A stretch of DNA of 64,000 nt from Zygnema circumcarinatum (taxonomy: Eukaryota > Streptophyta > Zygnematophyceae > Zygnematales > Zygnemataceae): assembly GCA_037447605.1 (NCBI GenBank), contig CM074804.1, positions 5,190,356-5,254,355 on the forward strand, read 5' to 3'. This document shows positions 58,301-64,000 of this stretch, piece after piece. Position 1 is the first letter of the stretch; each line of letters starts with the position of its first letter. The notes beneath the pieces were generated by a model. The model had not been told where the DNA came from and ran no database searches. It worked only from the letters and a program-made list of their open reading frames with translations. The translations under genes were made by a program, and so were the position numbers.

Positions 58301-61300
58301 GGCGGGGAGGTCGGGAACACCTTCATCAACAACATCGGCATCCTCACCAACAAGGGTGCGTGCCCGCTTCCCTCTTCTTGCCTGCGCGCATGAGCAGCAG
58401 CCACAGCCTCGCTGCCTATCGCAGTTGCTGGTCTGCATCACCCTCAGAAATGTCATTGCATTTGGAGGTGGCTGCAGTGGATCGCCTGATCATGCAGACC
58501 GGCAGCACTACAATGACGGACGAAACTGATAATGAACCGGCAACGTTCTGGATTACAAATGCACAGAACAATGTCATCAATAATGTGGCTGCCGGCTCTG
58601 AAGGAAGCGGGTCTGTCTTCTCGTCTCCTTTTGCTTGTTCCTCATGTGTTCTTTTCATAACTCATTCAGTAAACTTCCACATTGAATGCCGTGAATCAGT
58701 CTGTATGCCTGGTGGAGGTATAGAAAAAGTTAGCAAGTTAGCAAGCCAGCGTCCTTGACGTCCTGGCTATTTGTTATGCAGATTCTGGATCGAGCTTCGG
58801 CGTGCAGTAAGAGGCGCCTCTCTGAGTATTCCACGCGTGAAAGATATGCTTCCCCTTCACATGTCTCTGACAAACTTCAGCGGAAACGTGGCTCATTCCA
58901 ATGGGGGAGTAGGTAAGACCTGGCATACATTCCGGTAAAGGAAATGAAACCCACGGTTATGCTGGGACCTTTGTATATTGAACTATGTAAAAATCCCTAC
59001 AACCTGAAACTCAAAAAAGTAAAGCCAAGATTTGAAGAATGGAAAATATTAAAAACTTTTTGAATGGTTTCATGGCAGTGAGGCCCTAGTAGGTGTAGCG
59101 GTCGTCAGGTAACTTGGCTTCGGCTCAAGGGCTGCATAAGATTTCGGAAACTGTGACGACATGCAAAATATGCAAAGTCTTGCAAGTCTTGACTGGAATC
59201 GTTTATCTTGTGAAACGACTTCGCTAAATTATATATCTATTTTTTTTTCAACTGTAGGCATTCGTACGTATCCGAATGGCATCGATCCTCGAAATGCCGA
59301 CTGGGTGAGGTTCACTATGAATCATTTCTCGAACTGCTCGTTTAATGGTTTTTTCTCCGGATTTGCATGCTTTGCTTTCAATTCAAATGCGTTCTGACAG
59401 CAGTTGGTGCATGCATTTGGACAGTCACAAGGCAAACCCAACTACATGGATAAGCTCAATGTCTTCAAGAACCGGTGGACAGGGTAAGCCTCCAACGCAT
59501 GTACTGGCCCGCCACGTACTCCTTCGTAGCAGTATTTATCATCGTGAAAGCTGCTGATTGAAAGTTCCAGCCTCGTTTGCACTGGAATTCGCCAATGTAG
59601 CTCGATGAAAAAAAAAAAGGTCAGCTTGTTCTCCGAGCTTCTTGGCCAACACTGATGCACGTGCTGTAAGGGCTTCGCAGATTGTTTGTTCACAACACGG
59701 AGATTTTGACAATCTCCAATAGCATTGTCTCGGATAATCTGTGGGGCATCAACCTCAACCAAAACCACGATGTCACTGTAAAGGACACCAGAATTGTAGC
59801 TCTGAGTAACAACTATGGCAATCCCACCTACTGCTGGTCAAACGATATATGGGCGAACTGCCGCCCAGTCGTTGGCTGCAAGTAAGATAGTATCCTCCTC
59901 CCTCTTTTCATCTCATTTGTCTTCTCCCTCCTCAAGAATGCACATTGTCGAAGGACTGCAGAATTGTAGATGCGGGATTATAGAAGCGCTATCACTTCTG
60001 CGCGGTCTTATTGATGTGCAGCTCAGTAATGTTAGAGGTGTCAAAGTCTGACAATCAGTGTTTGGACTTTTCAGGATGCCGCTTAAATGGGGAGTTCAAG
60101 GACAGTCCACGGGGAACTTGATGCGCACTGCTTTGACAGCAGGAATCATCCTTGATCAGTATCGAGTATTTGATGGAATCAGGCCCGAATTCCTTCAAAA
60201 TGTCAGGTGAGCGAGCGTTTCAGTCATGGTCTTCGTGATGATGCCATGCCATGCCACGTCGATCGTCGTACTCAGATCTTGCCATTCAAAACCTTGTCAA
60301 CCCTCAGTCGATTGACGGGTGTTTGTGGATTGTGCGAGTGCAGCTTTAGCAATTTTGATCCGACCTGCCGACCAGCTGGCGCCATTGTGGCAGCAGGTCC
60401 GGCAGATTACTGGAATTCCGCGCAGACAATCTCGGTGAGAGTGACAGGAATGGCGGCCATTCGTTGCCTGAGTTTGCATAACCAGACAAGATGTTACTTC
60501 TTTTTCAATATGGTTTATTGTGAAGCCTCTTTTCGACACTTACCTTTTACTGCTGGTGACCTGTTGCAGGGTCTCAAATTTACCGCTAATACCAACCCTG
60601 TGTACTTCCCCCCTCGATTCAGTAATTTCATGGCAAGTAACGTCATCCGAGCACCATACAGGCTGTGAGGGCGGTCCAATAGGAGGTCAAATCCATTGAA
60701 TTTGGTTTTGCCACTTGTTTAGAATTGCAAGTGCTATTTCATAAAATAATATCCGCGCTCATGCAGATGTATCAACGTGTGCAACACGTTACGTCTGAAC
60801 GTCTTCTGGCTCTCAAACTAAGTTCCGCTTTATTTGATTAAACTTTGAGGATAGGGAGGAGGGAAACCCATTGGGAGCTGGAGTTGCTACACTCTAACTC
60901 AGAATTCATCGAGATAAAGGAACCCCTGCTCAGATGTTGGGATGCGGAGGACCCGCTACTTTCCCTCTAACACATTGTCTCCGCTTTCTGCCATTGCGCA
61001 GCCATGGGAGGTCGTCTCCGACTTAGGCGAGCAGTCGATGTTTTACAGTATCTACGACGCGGACGGGAGCGTGGTGGGCGCGCCCGGGTACATCGTGGCG
61101 AACAACGCGGCCATCCTCCCGCCCGCCGCCGCCGCGGGGGGGGGGGACTGCCAGTTCAACGCCTCATGGAACGCCTACAAGTGCCCCGGCGCCTGCTACC
61201 GCACCCTCAAACTCTCCTACTTCGAACCCGGCTTCACGCTCAACTCATGGAACAGCCAATACGTTCGCGGGAACTTCAGGTACGCACGCAAGGCCCGGCA

Positions 61301-63626
61301 CAAAGAAAAAAGGAGGCGGGCGTTGCAGAGTGCCCAGGGGGGGGGGGGGACCTCATGCAACATGCACTCATGCACTGCAGCATCTCGCCTGCTTGCTTGC
61401 GTGCTTGCTTCTGACGGCGTCTCGTGCGGCTCTGCCTCGCGCAGTTCCCTGCAGATCACTCGCGTCAGCGATGGCAAGGTCCTCATATTGGACGGTAACC
61501 TCAACAGGGCGAGTAATGACATGAGCGCGATCACGAGGGACTTTCACATGGTGCTGCTCGCTGACCAGACGTACACAGTGACAGTTATCCCTCCTACCTT
61601 GGTGCCTGGCTTCGTTCCAGCCAATATTTCTGTGGAGTACAGAGATCCTGGCTTCTGCGGGAAAGGCCTGACCCTGCAGTTCCCTCCCAGTGCAACCAGT
61701 TTCTTTTCGATTGTAGCCTCGGATGATGCCTTTTTCAGGTGCAGCGAGCTATCCTCCATATCCTGTCGTTTTATGCTTACACACATTTGTTTTCGGCTAT
61801 TGGTTCTGTCGTTATGTTGGCATTATTCTCACTCTTTAACGAGCCTCTTCATGTACTGCAGGCAGTGCGAAGGCATGGGTGCCGCTCCGTCGACGATCGC
61901 GCAGTATGGGTTTATTTGCGGCAACTCCACGCAGAAGCCAATTTTGGAACTGAACTTGGGATCTGCTTGGCAGGGAAAGGTCATTCCAATGTTAAAGGGC
62001 GACCCGATCGCCTGCACTGGACCGACGTACGTTTGGATTTTTTTTTACCCGATGGCATTTCAGAGTCAAATTGTGGCCCCATTCATTTTGAGCATGACTT
62101 GGCCCTTCTAAAAGAGCTGACACTTTGTTAATGGGTGGAGTTGTGCAGCCAATGCGGCCTCATTTGGAGCGGCAAAGTTTGGTTGTTTAACGACTCTGGT
62201 ATAGATCTTCGTCCCGCTTTCTACGGTCCCCTATCTGACACAGCCGGCTGGAAGAATGGCACGACGCCTATTGGTTATAACACCTGTAAGCTGCTCCGTC
62301 TTACGGAAAGCTCCCTTGCTTTCCGCTGATGAATACATGGAACCTTTTTTGCTTCCAGAAGCTTCCTCCTAGTTCCACAACCACCTCTGCAGAACCAATG
62401 TTCTCCCTCTCACCACAGCATATGTTTATTTTTGCCAGGGAACCACCCCCTCCTCAAGACGTGGGTTTCAAATAGAACGCTGACAACGTATTATTTCCGC
62501 AAAACGTTCAACCTCACCAGCACAGGCTGCTATTCAAAGTTGTATATCGATGTGCTGGTGCAAGACGGTGTAGTTCTGTATCTGAATAGTCAAGAGCTTT
62601 TACGCTCAGGAATGAGCAATGACACCGTCACTGCTACCTCAACGGTACGCCCATACTTGACCTGCTCTTATAAAGGACAGTTTTCTTACAGAGACTTCAC
62701 TATGGCGCTTTACTGTGGCAGAAATTACTGTTCCATGGTTCTGAAAGAAACCAAATGTTTGGCTAATGCCCTTCCACATAACTTAGCAGCATCGGTGCCT
62801 GCTTTTGCAGCTTCAGTCCATGGTCGTCCAGCTCCATTCCTGACGTCAGTACCTTCCTTAACGGCTGAATTTAAGCGGAGAGCGTTTTGAGTTCCTTGAC
62901 TAACTGCAGCTGCGGTTGGGGATGGTGCGTCGCAGGCCATCACCCAAGGTTCAATCACCAACTGGAAAACATTCGTCCTGCCTCTACCGGCTCCAAACAA
63001 CTCGTATTATCTAGTAGATGGAGTGAACACCATAGCAGCGGAAATGCATAGCTATGTTTGGGCCAACCAGCTCAGTTTCGACATGCGGATGTCTGCCCTT
63101 CGAAAGTGTGTGCTCGACAATCCCGACCAATCATCAGTCTGTTTCCTTGTGGCGTTACTTACCTGAGGCTGTGCGTTTGTGAACGGCGGCATGTTCGGCA
63201 CAACATAGGACTCACCCATTATGTTGTGTTTTTGCAGGCCATCCTGTGCAGGTGTTCCCTCCATCACTCCCGAGATATGCGATGGAGTCGACAACGATAA
63301 CAATGGTGAAGCTAGTCCCTCGCATTCACTTCGAGCAGCGTCTTTGAATAGAATTTTGGAGCCAAAGCAGCTGAATACTTTCTGCAACGAATGAATCCAT
63401 CATGCATCTGCTGCCAGCAGCAGCTATTTTGGCTGAACCACTGCTATTTTTTTCGTGTTGCTAGAGTGTGTTCCCTAATGTCATGGACCATTTCGGCATT
63501 CATGAACTCTGTTGATTTGGCAATGTTCTTCATCGCATCTGTCGTCTGTCTTCCGAGATGATGCAGGTATCGTTGATGCGTACGCAAACCGGACAGTATT
63601 GACAAGAGCGTGCAAGACTGGCTGTG
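55339..63626 (+). CDS. Large secreted G8/beta-helix protein, copy 2 (3' end not in window)
   Basis: Exons: 55339-55576, 55693-55806, 56321-56483, 56586-56805, 57198-57402, 57510-57695, 57805-57974, 58101-58187, 58298-58355, 58478-58610, 58782-58912, 59258-59304, 59425-59483, 59681-59881, 60074-60205, 60344-60434, 60570-60632, 61002-61279, 61445-61738, 61862-62026, 62149-62285, 62439-62644, 62936-63105, 63238-63305, 63566-63626; about 1,225 aa so far. Order: signal peptide (VLLLPALLAALDLPLTARA); SPPPP linker; a second Pro-rich exon; G8 domain (LWSDPATWPGGAVPG ... LVMLDVPLLVLANLRVQGLL); beta-helix region (QRCIVLHASDNI, NTSGHCFMTE, EVGNTFINNIG); jelly-roll-like repeats (TYYFRKTFNLTSTGCYSKLY); MopE-like ICDGVDNDNN. 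Exon phases match copy 1 throughout. Two introns use GC donors (57975 and 60633). After 63626 I cannot follow the gene. Either the next exon lies outside the window or this copy is truncated. Confidence 0.87.
55975..56318 (+). repeat. Pyrimidine-rich (CT-rich) intron
   Basis: The second intron of copy 2 is about 95 percent C and T for more than 300 bp, running into the exon 3 acceptor. The frames open through it are low complexity and not coding. Confidence 0.85.
56815..57170 (+). repeat. (CTC)n trinucleotide tract in copy 2 intron 4
   Basis: Over 300 bp of CTC/CTG units end in a GCTGCTGCTGCTGCTGCTG run before the exon 5 acceptor at 57197. It is the inverted counterpart of the tract beside the N gap in copy 1. 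Confidence 0.95.
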
Positions 63627-64000
63627 GTACGTCGGAGCAGAGATTGCTTTCATTTATTTCCCTTAAGAATGGTGGGCCTATCACGAGCATTGTATACTTG
63701 GAGGAGTTTTAGCCCCTGATCCGCAATTTTTGCGGATGTGAAATTCTGACGGGGGGAGGGGTGATTTTTTTGAGAGGGCACAGGCACAGGCATAGAGACC
63801 TGCATCATGGGAATCTTCCAGAACTGCACAGCACAACCGGTGCTGCCAGACGTGTAGAAGTTCTCGCCCGTCCCTGTGTTGGATGCTGACAGCACGAGTT
63901 AGCATATGTCGTATAGGGTGTAAGGGCTCAGAGGTCGTATAGGCTGGCTAAGGTAGCATTTGGCTAGCTGCAATTTCCTTTCTTGGCAAAGGCAAGTGAG
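63627..64000. other. Right-edge sequence, no exon recognised
   Basis: After the last recognised exon of copy 2 I find no sequence matching the next copy 1 exon residues (the CFQGFF/CTAQPVSPE region). It may be intron. Confidence 0.5.

Overview
This is a window of nuclear DNA from a green-lineage eukaryote, most likely a streptophyte (a charophyte alga or an early-diverging land plant). The genes have GT-AG introns (a few GC-AG), GC-rich CCAAT-box promoters and plant-type telo-boxes. The gene set is plant-like: a CER1/CER3-type wax enzyme, an NBR1 receptor with two UBA domains, and AP-4 beta. A run of 10 Ns and many low-complexity tracts mark it as draft assembly. I cannot name the species.

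Layout. 1-800: dispersed-repeat copy and promoter. 808-1992 (+): intronless membrane-anchored methyltransferase. 3146-4659 (-): p24-delta cargo receptor, 4 exons. 6372-11730 (+): CER1/CER3-like wax-alkane enzyme, 11 exons, 621 aa. 12217-16436 (-): GT90/CAP10-type glycosyltransferase, 6 phase-compatible exons. 17074-17712 (+): small Asn/Gly/Tyr-rich protein of 84 aa that I do not recognise. 17.7-21.9 kb: repeats and transposon debris. 21917-23068 (+): ARL2-type GTPase, 185 aa. 23876-27364 (-): NBR1 autophagy receptor, 770 aa. 27.4-28.7 kb: foldback repeat. 28751-36130 (-): AP-4 complex beta subunit, 13 exons, 866 aa. 36857-40617 (+): 26S proteasome lid subunit RPN9, 386 aa, divergent from AP-4 beta. 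40.6-42.2 kb: intergenic with a small MITE.

42.2 kb to the right edge is the most unusual part. Two very large paralogous genes stand head to head around a 2.3-kb spacer: copy 1 on the minus strand (52692 to 42175, complete 3' end) and copy 2 on the plus strand (55339 to beyond 63626). Each encodes a signal peptide, an extensin-like SPPPP linker, a G8 domain, a parallel beta-helix region of the CEMIP/TMEM2/fibrocystin type, jelly-roll-like repeats and MopE-like Cys/Asp metal-binding motifs. Exon lengths and phases match almost one for one. Diverged coding stretches alternate with GC-rich tracts that are nearly identical even in introns, which looks like patchy gene conversion between the arms. 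The N-gap in copy 1 has removed its exons 2-4, including the G8 domain.

The genes do not form an operon. They are ordinary eukaryotic single genes. Several act in membrane traffic (p24, AP-4 beta, perhaps ARL2) or protein turnover (NBR1, RPN9), and several make extracellular or wall/cuticle products (CER-like, GT90, the G8 pair).
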